The notes beneath the pieces are model-generated. The model was not told the origin of the DNA. It worked only from the letters and a program-made list of their open reading frames with translations, and searched no databases. The translations under genes were made by a program, and so were the position numbers. 64,000 nucleotides of DNA from Paenibacillus sp. Marseille-Q4541 (GTDB lineage Bacteria; Bacillota; Bacilli; Paenibacillales; Paenibacillaceae), in the NCBI RefSeq assembly GCF_018310695.1, contig NZ_JAGXCY010000024.1, forward strand, positions 1 to 64,000, written 5' to 3'. This document shows positions 49,171 to 57,741 of this stretch, piece by piece. Position 1 is the first letter of the stretch; every line of letters begins with the position of its first letter.

Positions 49171-49204
49171 AGAAGAAAAAACAAAACCCTTCTTAAAAGA
49201 AGGG
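49171..49204 (-). terminator. Hairpin with T-run between tatA and tatC
   Basis: On the minus strand CCCTTCTT pairs with AAGAAGGG (2-base loop) and is followed by TTTTGTTTTTTC. It lies 75 bases after the tatA stop and about 30 bases before the tatC start, so it could end tatA transcription or allow only partial readthrough. Confidence 0.8.
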
Positions 49205-49278
49205 ATCATAATCTTACTTGAACAACCAAAAGGCACTTCATATGCACCTCAATCGGTGCTAGCTCAAGACATATAAAA

Positions 49279-49521
49279 TTACTCCGGCAGGCGCTTGTCC
49301 TCTGTTTTCTGAACAGTCACCTCTTCAGCCGGTTTCACTTCGTTTGTAGAAGATTGCTTACGGGATGAAGGTTCATCCGACATAATCTCTTGTGCACCAT
49401 TCTTAAATTCACGAAACGTTCTTCCGACAGCTCGTCCCAGTTCAGGAAGCTTGTTCGGTCCAAATAACAACAAGGCAACAATAACAAGCAGAATAAATCC
49501 AGTTCCTCCAATATTAGGCAC
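49279..49521 (-). CDS. tatA: Sec-independent translocase subunit TatA
   Basis: This is an 80-residue pore-forming TatA-type protein. One N-terminal membrane segment (GGTGFILLVIVALLLFG), then the conserved FGPNKLPELGRAVGRTFREFKNG amphipathic part, and an acidic-basic disordered tail. GTG start follows AAGGAGGAG. It is the likely partner of tatC. Confidence 0.95.
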   Translation of the reverse strand: MPNIGGTGFILLVIVALLLFGPNKLPELGRAVGRTFREFKNGAQEIMSDEPSSRKQSSTNEVKPAEEVTVQKTEDKRLPE

Positions 49522-49675
49522 GTTTACTCCTCCTTCTTGTTGTACTTCATGTATGTATGAATGTACATACGATTACACATCCATAATAATCCATCTACAT
49601 GAAATCATACCACAAATGTAATCACATACATAGTCTGTATTAACAAGAAAATGGAAAGAAGGAAATGATTCCTAC

Positions 49676-50161
49676 TTACTGTCTAAATTGTCCTGTTACC
49701 ATTAGAAGAGCCTCTGGAAGCTGATCCATAATGGCTGCAAGGTTCTCATGAACTCCCTTTGGCGTACCAGGAAGATTGACGATCAGCGTCCTTCCGCGAA
49801 TGCCGCAAATTCCTCTAAATAACATGGCTCCCCGGTTCTTCTGCAGTACTGTCATACGCATTGCTTCCGCCATACCAGGTACTTCACGGTCAATGACTCT
49901 CCGCGTTGCCTCTGGGGTAACATCCCTGATCGCAAGCTCTGTCCCACCTGTCGTAAGTACGAGGTCAGCATGAAAATAATCGGTCATTTCGATAAGCGCA
50001 GCAATAATCTCGTCAGGTTCATCCGGTACGATGCGGTATTCAATAATCTCTCCGCCCAGTTCTTCTTCGACAAGTTCACGGATGACCTGCGCACTCGTGT
50101 CTTCCCGCTCTCCTCTCGCTCCCTTATCACTTGCTGTAAGGATCGCTGTTTTCCACAACAT
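49676..50161 (-). CDS. moaB: Molybdenum cofactor protein MoaB/MogA
   Basis: This is a protein of about 161 residues that adenylates molybdopterin or has a related role in molybdenum cofactor assembly. Motifs: TAILTASDKGARGEREDTSA at the start, DLVLTTGGTELAIRDVTPEATRRVIDREVPGMAEAMR with the TTGGTG-like nucleotide loop, and IVNLPGTPKGVHENLA. ATG at 50161 follows AGAGGGATGG. Operon with moaC (16 bases apart). Confidence 0.92.
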   Translation of the reverse strand: MLWKTAILTASDKGARGEREDTSAQVIRELVEEELGGEIIEYRIVPDEPDEIIAALIEMTDYFHADLVLTTGGTELAIRDVTPEATRRVIDREVPGMAEAMRMTVLQKNRGAMLFRGICGIRGRTLIVNLPGTPKGVHENLAAIMDQLPEALLMVTGQFRQ

Positions 50162-50177
50162 AAGATCACCCATCCCT

Positions 50178-50681
50178 CTATTTGGATTTATAATCTCCAT
50201 TTTTTCCGCCCGTTTTTGATGTGAGCTGTGTTGGACCTATGACCATATCTTTCTGCAAAGACTTACACATGTCATAGATTGTTAGTGCAGCTGCCGATGC
50301 AGCCGTAAGAGCTTCCATCTCTACCCCTGTTTTTCCTTCTGTCTTGACGGACACTTCAATATACAGCTCACGTTCTCCATTGTCTGCAAAAGAAATGTTC
50401 ACTCCGGTAAGTGGCAGCGGATGACACATCGGAATCCAGTCCGACGTACGCTTCGCTGCCTGAATTCCTGCAACTTGGGCAACCGCCAGTACATCTCCTT
50501 TGCCAACGGTTCCAGCCTTGATTGCCTGAAGAGTTGCCTCTTCCATCGTAATCATCGATTCTGCGACGGCTGTACGAACGGTGATCGGCTTATCGGAGAT
50601 ATCCACCATCTTAGCACGTCCCTGCTCATTGAAATGAGTCAGTTCAGGTACAGCCTGTCCGTTCTGTGACTTCGCGTCCAT
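50178..50681 (-). CDS. moaC: Cyclic pyranopterin monophosphate synthase MoaC
   Basis: This is the 167-residue enzyme that makes cyclic pyranopterin monophosphate from the MoaA product in molybdenum cofactor synthesis. Motifs: MVDISDKPITVRTA, KGDVLAVAQVAGIQAAKRTSDWIPMCHPL (catalytic His/Asp), and VKTEGKTGVEMEALTAASAAALTIYDMCK. AAAGGAACG precedes the ATG. MoaA is not in the window. Confidence 0.96.
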   Translation of the reverse strand: MDAKSQNGQAVPELTHFNEQGRAKMVDISDKPITVRTAVAESMITMEEATLQAIKAGTVGKGDVLAVAQVAGIQAAKRTSDWIPMCHPLPLTGVNISFADNGERELYIEVSVKTEGKTGVEMEALTAASAAALTIYDMCKSLQKDMVIGPTQLTSKTGGKNGDYKSK

Positions 50682-50697
50682 GTTCCATCACGTTCCT

Positions 50698-51360
50698 TTA
50701 TTCAATATGTAAGACACCACTCTCCGTAAAGAGAAGGTTTAGTCTAAAATCCTGAGACTCCATCGGAATTTCATGCGGCTGAAGAAGTTGCCCCGGAAGA
50801 ACAAGTCCCGCATATATCGGCGGTGTTGCAACTTGACCTTGCTTCACTTGGCGCTGGATTTCTATATCAATCAGTTCGGCAAAGCGGTCATAATACCCTC
50901 CACCGTATCCAATTCTTCCTCCGTGCAGATCATAAGCAAGACCCGGTACAATAACAAGATCAATCTCAAGCCATTTCTCTACCGGGTACACCGAGGTATG
51001 TTCAGCAGGCTCAGGAATATTCCATCTTCCCGGCTCTACATCTTCCCTCTTCTTGATCTCCCTAAGTTCCATAAGTGGCGAATCCCCCCTTACCTTGGGA
51101 ATAAGCACTATGTCCCCTTGGGCCAGCGCCTCCGCCAGTAATATAGACGTATCCGCTTCACTTCGAAAAGTCATATATAGAAAAAGAATCAGCTTCCTCT
51201 GTCCCAGTTCACTGCGCAGACGGTTCATCTCCTGAATAGCATGTTCACAGGCCTTTCGAGAGACTTCTGTACGTCTGTCAGGAGGTATGTCTTCCCTAAG
51301 TTCATGCATTCTGGATCGAAGCTGCTTCTTTAACTGAAGCTTGTCCGGATGTTCCTCCAT
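50698..51360 (-). CDS. yqgN: 5-formyltetrahydrofolate cyclo-ligase
   Basis: This is a 220-residue enzyme that converts 5-formyl-THF to 5,10-methenyl-THF with ATP. The N-terminal KKQLRSRMHELREDI and the C-terminal GGRIGYGGGYYDRF nucleotide-binding signature (about residues 145-158) identify it. Ribosome site GGAGGGTGA. It is upstream of moaC with 16 bases between. Confidence 0.93.
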   Translation of the reverse strand: MEEHPDKLQLKKQLRSRMHELREDIPPDRRTEVSRKACEHAIQEMNRLRSELGQRKLILFLYMTFRSEADTSILLAEALAQGDIVLIPKVRGDSPLMELREIKKREDVEPGRWNIPEPAEHTSVYPVEKWLEIDLVIVPGLAYDLHGGRIGYGGGYYDRFAELIDIEIQRQVKQGQVATPPIYAGLVLPGQLLQPHEIPMESQDFRLNLLFTESGVLHIE

Positions 51361-51651
51361 CCATTCTCACCCTCCGTTTCCATCCCGCAGTGCGAAAATG
51401 TACTTCCACTATCTTTTCATTTATATAGTTCGTCAATTGACGTTAGTTTGCATGTCTTGAAATTTCGGTATTATTCTTTATTAAGTTTATCACCTATTTC
51501 ATGAAAAGACTATAAGAGAGAGAAAGTTCAAAACCTTTTCATAAGGGACTTGCGGGGAACTTCTCTTTTAACTTGTTCTAGGCGGTGCAAAGCCTCTCTT
51601 TTTCATGTAAACTAGGACTAGTTTATTGCTTTGGAGACAGGAGGAAACATC
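51361..51651. other. Intergenic region upstream of ABC-F gene, with leader hairpin
   Basis: No gene. The main feature is a hairpin candidate at 51514-51569 (AGAGAG..AAAGTTC paired with GAACTTCTCT, one bulge, then TTTT), about 85 bases before the ABC-F start, as if in a leader. A short AGGC/GCCT hairpin with TCTCTTTTT lies at 51581-51603. Both could attenuate transcription. Confidence 0.45.
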
Positions 51652-53601
51652 ATGCTTTTTCAAGCATCCGGAATTATAAAAAGATATGGCATTGACAGCA
51701 TTCTTGAAGGTGTCAGCCTACAGATATTGGAACGTGAACGTATTGGACTCGTTGGGGTAAACGGCGCAGGTAAATCCACCCTTCTGAAAATTCTAGCAGG
51801 TGAGATGTCCTATGACGGAGGTCAAATTTTCAAGGCCAAAGAAACGACACTCGGATATTTGGCACAGAACAGTGGACTGGAGTCCGATGGAACCATCTGG
51901 GAAGAGATGCTAAAGGTATTTGCTCACCTTACGGAAACAGAAGCAGAACTGAGACAGATGGAGCAGCGAATTGCAGATCCGAAAGAAATGAACGATGAGA
52001 AAAAATATGCCGACCTGCTGGAGCGTTATGCCGTGCGTTCGGACTGGTTCAAGGATCATGGCGGCTACGAGATCGAAACTCGTATTCGCAGCGTCCTTCA
52101 TGGGATGGGATTTGGTCAGTTCCCTACAGACACGAAGATTTCGACACTAAGCGGAGGACAGAAAACGAGGCTTGCTCTTGCTCGTATCCTCCTCCAAGCA
52201 CCAGATCTACTCATGCTGGATGAGCCGACGAACCATTTGGATATTGAAACACTCACTTGGCTTGAGGATTATCTTCGTGGTTACTCCGGCGCTCTGTTAG
52301 TTGTGTCTCATGACCGATATTTCCTTGACCGGCTCGTAACCGGCATCGTCGAAATTGAACGTCATCGTTCACGTAAATATACAGGCAATTACAGCCGTTA
52401 TATGGAGCTGAAAGCAGCCGAATACGAAGCCCAGATGAAACAATATGAGAAGCAGCAGGATGAAATCTCCAAGCTGGAAGATTTTATTCAGCGCAATATC
52501 GTTCGAGCTTCTACTACGAAACGTGCACAAAGCCGGCGCAAGGCACTTGAGAAAATGGATGTCATGGATCGGCCGCAAGGAGACCTCAAGAAAGCTCATT
52601 TTTCTTTTGATATTGCCTATATGTCTGGAAAAGAAGTACTCCATGTACGCGACTTATCTGTCGCTTTTGACAAGGAAAGTGAACCTCTATTCCAACATGC
52701 GGATCTGGATCTCCGTAGAGGCGAGACGGTTGCCCTGATTGGACCAAACGGAATTGGAAAATCCACTTTGTTAAAATGCCTAACAGGTCAGATGACTCCT
52801 CGTACAGGAAGAATGGATTGGGGTACCAAGATTAAACTTGGCTACTACGATCAGGAGCAGACGGCATTAAATGATAAAAACACGGTACTCGAAGAATTGT
52901 GGAGTGAATATCCACATATGGAAGAGGCACGTATCCGTACTGTCCTAGGTAATTTCCTATTCAGCGGGGACGATGTTCAAAAGCGGATCAGCGCACTTAG
53001 CGGCGGTGAAAAAGCTCGTGTATCTCTGGCCAAACTTATGCTTCAGGAATCCAACGTACTTATTCTGGATGAGCCTACCAACCACTTGGACTTATTCAGT
53101 AAAGAAGTGCTGGAATCTGCGCTCATCGATTATGAAGGCACTCTGCTCTTCATTTCACATGACCGTTACTTCCTGAACAAGATGGCAGAACGCATTGTCG
53201 AACTGCATCCAGAAGGAACACAGCATTTCCTAGGAAATTATGATGATTATGTGCAGAAAAAGCTGGAGCTTGAAGAAATAGAGCAGGAACGCCAGGAACT
53301 GAGGGCAGCGACTACGAAACAGAGTGCACAAGCATCTCCGCCTGCTGAGAAGTCTGGAGCCGATCTTTTTCAAGCAGAGAAGCAGGCAAAGCGGGAAGAG
53401 CGGAACAGGCAGCGTAGATTGGAGAGTCTTGAAGAGCAAATCGCTGACCTCGAGACGAAGATCGAAGATCAACAAGCTGAAATGGCTAAGCCTGAGATTT
53501 ATCAAGATTACATGAAACTACAAGAGATTCAGCAATCGATCGAAACTTTGAAGAATAAGCTTAGTGAAGTGTATGCTGAATGGGAAGAACTAGCCGAATA
53601 A
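51652..53601 (+). CDS. ydiF: ABC-F family ATPase (YdiF-like)
   Basis: This is a 649-residue cytoplasmic ABC-F protein with two ATPase domains and no membrane domain. Domain 1 has GVNGAGKST, LSGGQKTRLALARIL, LLMLDEPTNHLD; domain 2 has GPNGIGKST, LSGGEKARVSLAKLM, VLILDEPTNHLD. An interdomain linker (about 240-320) and a charged coiled coil at the C-terminus (about 540-645) are typical of ribosome-acting proteins in the YdiF group. ATG at 51652 follows AGGAGGAAACATC. Convergent with the tsaD operon. Confidence 0.93.
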   Translation: MLFQASGIIKRYGIDSILEGVSLQILERERIGLVGVNGAGKSTLLKILAGEMSYDGGQIFKAKETTLGYLAQNSGLESDGTIWEEMLKVFAHLTETEAELRQMEQRIADPKEMNDEKKYADLLERYAVRSDWFKDHGGYEIETRIRSVLHGMGFGQFPTDTKISTLSGGQKTRLALARILLQAPDLLMLDEPTNHLDIETLTWLEDYLRGYSGALLVVSHDRYFLDRLVTGIVEIERHRSRKYTGNYSRYMELKAAEYEAQMKQYEKQQDEISKLEDFIQRNIVRASTTKRAQSRRKALEKMDVMDRPQGDLKKAHFSFDIAYMSGKEVLHVRDLSVAFDKESEPLFQHADLDLRRGETVALIGPNGIGKSTLLKCLTGQMTPRTGRMDWGTKIKLGYYDQEQTALNDKNTVLEELWSEYPHMEEARIRTVLGNFLFSGDDVQKRISALSGGEKARVSLAKLMLQESNVLILDEPTNHLDLFSKEVLESALIDYEGTLLFISHDRYFLNKMAERIVELHPEGTQHFLGNYDDYVQKKLELEEIEQERQELRAATTKQSAQASPPAEKSGADLFQAEKQAKREERNRQRRLESLEEQIADLETKIEDQQAEMAKPEIYQDYMKLQEIQQSIETLKNKLSEVYAEWEELAE

Positions 53602-53695
53602 AGGCTAAAACTTTTATCTAAATAAAAAATAATTACATTTAAAAGAAGTAATTAACAGTTTTATCCACAGAAAAAGTGGATAATCTATCCATCTA

Positions 53696-53719
53696 AACAG
53701 CCCATTGGGCTGTTTTTTT
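53696..53719 (+). terminator. Terminator of the ABC-F gene
   Basis: AACAGCCC-att-GGGCTGTT is followed by TTTTT. Confidence 0.9.
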
Positions 53720-53967
53720 GGCTTAATAAAGCCATTTTCATCATAAATCCAATTTTATCCACCAAACTATCCACATTATCCACAATTTACCTACTTAAAG
53801 GATGTTAAGAATTCCAGCCATTTTCATTCATTTGCAAAAGCGTAATTTTGCTCACTTTTCTGTAATTATCCCCATTTTCTTCCGGATATGTGGATAACTT
53901 TGTTAACATCTTGACATATTTTCCATCCTATGCCTTCTTACTTGGTTCACAATTCCATTGAATAAAT

Positions 53968-54004
53968 AAAAAAGCCGATCATCTTTTAAAAAGATGTCGA
54001 CTTT
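53968..54004 (-). terminator. Terminator of the tsaE-tsaB-rimI-tsaD operon
   Basis: On the minus strand AAAGTCGACATCTTT pairs with AAAGATGATCGGCTTT (bulges) and continues with T residues. It is about 30 bases after the tsaD stop. Confidence 0.75.
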
Positions 54005-54034
54005 ATGTTTCAATAAATAAGTTACTAGTCTACT

Positions 54035-55075
54035 CTATTCCACTGACCAATTCTCCAAAGATAATCCTGGCTCTGCTTGAAGCTTCAGATCAGAGAACAC
54101 GCCTCGTTCCCATTTCAGGTAAGCCGCTGCTCCAATCATCGCCGCATTGTCCGTGCAATACTCCATAGGTGGAATGAGAAGCTTGATGTTCTCTTTCGCA
54201 CAACGTTCTTCAAGTGCCTTGCGTAACCCACGGTTAGCGGCAACACCTCCGCTTAGCAGGAGCTGTTTGGAACCATATGCGCGTACAGCGCGTACCGCTT
54301 TTTCCACAAGAACCTCAACCACCGATTCCTGAAAACCGCGTGCCACACTGCTACGATCAAGTTCTTTACCTTTCATGGAGGCCTGATTCACAATATTGAG
54401 CACCGCGGATTTAAGACCGCTGAAGCTGAAATCATAAGAATCCGGTTCAAGCCATACTCTTGGAAGTGGTGTGACTGCTTCTGCCTCATGCGCCATCCGG
54501 TCCACATGCGGTCCTCCTGGATAAGGACAACCCAGTGCTCGTGCCACTTTATCATAAGCTTCACCCACTGCATCATCCCGCGTACGGCCAATCACTTGAA
54601 ACTTTCCTTCCGAGGGCATATGAGTAAGCTCCGTATGTCCACCAGAGACAACCAGCGCCATGGCCGGGTACTCCAGCTCTTCCACAAGACGGTTCGCATA
54701 AATATGTCCAGCAATATGGTGCGTTCCGATCAGCGGTTTATCGAGTGCCATCGCAAGCGTTTTGGCTGCAACGATACCCACGAGCAAAGCACCGACAAGT
54801 CCAGGTCCCTGCGTCACCGCAATGGCTGAAAGATCCTTCGGCTTAATTCCCGACGCTTCGATCGCCTGCTCCATGATCAGAGTGATAACCTCAACATGCT
54901 TTCGGGAAGCAACTTCTGGCACAACTCCACCAAAAGCTTTATGTGTCTCGATTTGACTGGAAATCAAATTTACCAGTACTTCGCGTCCGTCTTTGATGAC
55001 GGAAACGGATGTTTCATCACAGCTTGTCTCAACAGCGAGAATATAACTTGTATTTTGTAAGGACGATTGTGTCAT
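54035..55075 (-). CDS. tsaD: t6A37 synthesis protein TsaD (Gcp)
   Basis: This protein transfers threonylcarbamoyl to A37 of tRNAs that read ANN codons, with TsaB and TsaE. About 346 residues. Motifs: ILAVETSCDETSVSVI at the start, the HxxxH-type metal site HHIAGHIYANRL (about residues 110-117 of this protein), GGHTEL, and LLSGGVAANRGLR. The start at 55075 overlaps the rimI stop (ATGA). It is the last gene of the operon and faces the DnaA-box cluster. Confidence 0.97.
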   Translation of the reverse strand: MTQSSLQNTSYILAVETSCDETSVSVIKDGREVLVNLISSQIETHKAFGGVVPEVASRKHVEVITLIMEQAIEASGIKPKDLSAIAVTQGPGLVGALLVGIVAAKTLAMALDKPLIGTHHIAGHIYANRLVEELEYPAMALVVSGGHTELTHMPSEGKFQVIGRTRDDAVGEAYDKVARALGCPYPGGPHVDRMAHEAEAVTPLPRVWLEPDSYDFSFSGLKSAVLNIVNQASMKGKELDRSSVARGFQESVVEVLVEKAVRAVRAYGSKQLLLSGGVAANRGLRKALEERCAKENIKLLIPPMEYCTDNAAMIGAAAYLKWERGVFSDLKLQAEPGLSLENWSVE

Positions 55076-55593
55076 GAATCTCTTAGACTTCCTTCCTCTG
55101 TTCCTTCCATACCGAGGTTCGCGCTCGCAGGCAAATCTGCCCACATAATCATCGCGTCTTCATTATTGTCTGAATAATAACCTTTGCGTAGTCCGGAAGG
55201 TCTGAATCCTTTTTTCTCATACAACCCTTGTGCTACCGTGTTCGAGACTCTCACTTCCAGCGTCATTCTTGTCATACCAACATAGGCTGCAGTCTTCATT
55301 AGTTCTGTGAGCAGCTTCTCTCCGAGCTTTCTCCCACGGTAGGCTTCTAGTACAGCAATATTCGTAATATGGGCCTCATCTACAATCGTCCACATTCCTG
55401 CATACCCAATGGGTTTACCGTCTAGTTCCATAATCATATATTTAGCAAAATGGTTATGTGTAAGTTCGTTCACGAACGCACTTTCCGTCCATGGTAATGT
55501 GAAACATTCTTGTTCAATGATAAGGACATCCGGTATATCTTGAAGCGTCATCATCCGGAATACGAGATGCCCCTTTTCTTGCTTACTATCCAT
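55072..55593 (-). CDS. rimI: Ribosomal protein S18-alanine N-acetyltransferase RimI
   Basis: This is a 173-residue GNAT acetyltransferase. The acetyl-CoA motif is RGRKLGEKLL (about residue 88), followed by LEVRVSNTVAQGLYEKKGFRPSGLRKGYYSDNNEDAMIMW. It lies between tsaB and tsaD, its usual place. Ribosome site AAAGGAG. The C-terminal tail beyond EDAMIMW is longer than usual and overlaps tsaD. Confidence 0.93.
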   Translation of the reverse strand: MDSKQEKGHLVFRMMTLQDIPDVLIIEQECFTLPWTESAFVNELTHNHFAKYMIMELDGKPIGYAGMWTIVDEAHITNIAVLEAYRGRKLGEKLLTELMKTAAYVGMTRMTLEVRVSNTVAQGLYEKKGFRPSGLRKGYYSDNNEDAMIMWADLPASANLGMEGTEEGSLRDS

Positions 55594-55611
55594 GCAGCTC
55601 TACGACTCCTT

Positions 55612-56424
55612 TCATTTACGTAGAAGATTCGCTTCCGCTTCCGCAAGTTGGGTGTAGTTCGGCAGTAATGTATGCACATCATTCTGCTCTCCTTGCAGCA
55701 ATCTAGCTGCTCCCAGCTTACCTACATAACGCCCTTCCATCTCATAAGAAAGAAGATGGACCTCAACTTCAGGCTGCATCGTCTGAAGTTTCTCGAGCGT
55801 TTGTCTATGCGGTTCTACATCTCCCACGAAAAGTATTCCGCTTGGCGCTGATGAAGAATCTAGTTCACTTAGCAGCGAAGCGATAGCATCTACCCAGCCA
55901 TCCACAAGTCGGATCGCATCGGGTTCCATCCGGTGCAGTGCTGAATTTGGACCGTCCCCTTCAAAGAGAGCGGTGTATGCCTGACCTCTCCGTGCATCCA
56001 TCAATGGTACGACCCAGTAGCGGTTTCCGTTATCTTCTACTGATCTAGCCTGTCCTACTGCCGGCTCTTTATCGCTCACATAAGAGCTGAGCCCGCCCAT
56101 AGCAAGAGCAGCAAGACTCGATACGGCAGTTACGGGCACATCCCATGCCCATGCTAGTGTTTTAGCAGCCGTCACCGCAATGCGGACCCCCGTATATGAT
56201 CCGGGACCGATGCCGACAGCGATACCTGCAATATCTTCTTTTGTAATTTGATTATTCTCCATCAGATCCTTCAAAGCCTGCACGACGTGCACTGCATGAT
56301 TCCGATCTGCTCTTGTATTGCTTTCAGCCACGAGTGATTCCTCTGACATGACCGCTGCGGCTAGCACAGCCGTCGATGTATCCAACGCCAAAAACCGCTG
56401 ACGCGGCTTATGTTCTTCGTTCAT
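55612..56424 (-). CDS. tsaB: t6A37 synthesis protein TsaB
   Basis: This is the scaffold of the t6A complex, 270 residues. It starts LALDTSTAVLAAAVM and has VGIGPGSYTGVRIAVTAAKTLAWAWDVPVTAVSSLAALA, then a variable C-terminal half with VVPLMDARRGQAYTALFEG. Start at 56424 overlaps the tsaE stop (ATGA). Confidence 0.95.
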   Translation of the reverse strand: MNEEHKPRQRFLALDTSTAVLAAAVMSEESLVAESNTRADRNHAVHVVQALKDLMENNQITKEDIAGIAVGIGPGSYTGVRIAVTAAKTLAWAWDVPVTAVSSLAALAMGGLSSYVSDKEPAVGQARSVEDNGNRYWVVPLMDARRGQAYTALFEGDGPNSALHRMEPDAIRLVDGWVDAIASLLSELDSSSAPSGILFVGDVEPHRQTLEKLQTMQPEVEVHLLSYEMEGRYVGKLGAARLLQGEQNDVHTLLPNYTQLAEAEANLLRK

Positions 56425-56909
56425 CCCATATCGACTCCACTTCTGCTTAATTCCTGACACCATGCAGCATAGGGTGCTCCATAACCGTCCAAACGAATAA
56501 CACGTTCTTCGGCTCCCGTAACCTCCATCTGAATATGCAGATGAGCTTCTGGAAGCAGCTCAGGGATAATGCTGGACCATTCAACCAGACTCACGCCATC
56601 CCCATAGAAATATTCATCAAGGCCCAGTCCTTCCGCTTCATCCAGTGAAATGCGGTACACATCCATGTGATATAGTGCAAGTCTTCCTTTATATTCCTTA
56701 ATCAGAGTAAAAGTAGGGCTGTTCACAACCCCTTCCACGCCGAGGTGCTTCGCGAAACTTTGGGAAAATGCCGTCTTTCCGGCACCTAAATCTCCATCAA
56801 GTGCGATCACTGTACCCGGAATCGCAATTTTCGCAATCATTGCTGCGAGTTTGTCCGTGTCTTGTACACCTCTAGAGTGAAAAACCCATTCCTGATGCTC
56901 TTGTGTCAA
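56421..56909 (-). CDS. tsaE: t6A37 synthesis ATPase TsaE
   Basis: This is a 162-residue P-loop ATPase that activates the TsaB/TsaD complex. Motifs: DGDLGAGKTAFSQSFAKHLGV (Walker A), NSPTFTLIKEYKG, LYHMDVYRI, LVEWSSIIPELLP. The TTG start at 56909 is set by AAGAAGG 8 bases upstream; the frame is open 19 codons earlier. First gene of the operon. Confidence 0.93.
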   Translation of the reverse strand: MTQEHQEWVFHSRGVQDTDKLAAMIAKIAIPGTVIALDGDLGAGKTAFSQSFAKHLGVEGVVNSPTFTLIKEYKGRLALYHMDVYRISLDEAEGLGLDEYFYGDGVSLVEWSSIIPELLPEAHLHIQMEVTGAEERVIRLDGYGAPYAAWCQELSRSGVDMG

Positions 56910-57014
56910 TGTACTAACCTTCTTTCGGTCCGTTATCCTAAAGGCAACGATAACAAAATACTTCATCTCATTATATAGTTCAAGACATTCACTCGCAAGG
57001 CGAAAGACATGGCA

Positions 57015-57049
57015 AAGAACCCGGGGGATATACCTCTCACCGAGTTCTT
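57015..57049 (-). terminator. Weak hairpin after sspH gene
   Basis: AAGAACTCGG pairs with CCGGGTTCTT (one G-T) on the minus strand; no T-run. Candidate terminator only. Confidence 0.4.
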
Positions 57050-57102
57050 ATGTTATTCGTACTGTCATCTATTATGAAGCTAAATAATGCAGGCTACCTT
57101 TT

Positions 57103-57288
57103 CTACTCGCCCTCAACCAGACGATCTACATTCACGGTATGTGTATCTAGCGGATTATTTCCGATTTGAACGGTTGCCATCTTATTGTCCAGATCCACAT
57201 GCTCGATCCATACCGGCTTCTCTCCATCCAATTTCACTGCGTAATTTTCTTTCGCATCATAGATTGCTTTGGCACGTGCTGCTTCCAT
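57103..57288 (-). CDS. SspH-type small acid-soluble spore protein
   Basis: This is a 61-residue protein of the SspH family, made in the forespore. Features: EAARAKAIYDAKENYAVKLDGEKPVWIEHVDLDNKMATVQ, then NPLDTHTVNVDRLVEGE, which align with SspH. Start follows AGGAGG and overlaps the stop of the upstream acidic gene (TAATG). Sporulation expression (forespore sigma factor) is expected but no promoter was assigned. Confidence 0.85.
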   Translation of the reverse strand: MEAARAKAIYDAKENYAVKLDGEKPVWIEHVDLDNKMATVQIGNNPLDTHTVNVDRLVEGE

Positions 57289-57596
57289 TATGATTCTCCT
57301 CCTTTATTATCATCCAAATGAAATTCGCTTTCGTCATAAAGAGCATCGCTCGTACTGTCCCCGATATATCCGTTATCCTCGGTAACTTGTCCACCGCCAA
57401 GCCCTTCATTCACCATTCGATCAACGTCAAATGCAGTATTCTCAAGCGATTCTTCTACCTCATCTTCCGGTTCAGTAACGGCCTCCCAGTTCACTAAATT
57501 AGCTGCAATCATATCCGGTCCGCCAAAATCACTGGGTAGTCCTCCTCTGTCTCTTCCTTCTCGTTCTTCATGTGAATCCGAATGATCCCATGCCAT
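57288..57596 (-). CDS. Hypothetical acidic protein, 102 aa
   Basis: I do not recognise this gene. The protein is acidic and hydrophilic (many D, E, G, S; almost no lysine), without membrane or signal segments, so largely disordered. AAAGGGGGA precedes the ATG. It runs directly into the SspH-type gene by a TAATG overlap, so it is probably co-expressed in the forespore. Confidence 0.7.
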   Translation of the reverse strand: MAWDHSDSHEEREGRDRGGLPSDFGGPDMIAANLVNWEAVTEPEDEVEESLENTAFDVDRMVNEGLGGGQVTEDNGYIGDSTSDALYDESEFHLDDNKGGES

Positions 57597-57741
57597 CTAT
57601 AGTTCCCCCTTTGATTTATTTATGTACTATGCCCGGTACAAGGAAGGATCATGCGTCTATTTCCGGTTATTACGGACTTTTTTTGCCCATACTAGAAGAA
57701 AAACATTTTTGATTATTGATAAATAAGGAGGGAAAAGATAC

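Larger units (their letters stand above)
53602..54034. other. Intergenic region with DnaA-box cluster
   Basis: 433 bases with no gene. It holds a terminator at 53696-53719, a terminator for tsaD at 53968-54004, and a set of DnaA-type boxes between 53661 and 53897: exact TTATCCACA at 53661-53669, 53776-53784 and (reverse) 53889-53897; one-mismatch copies at 53675-53683 (reverse), 53755-53763, 53767-53775 and 53866-53874. Confidence 0.75.
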
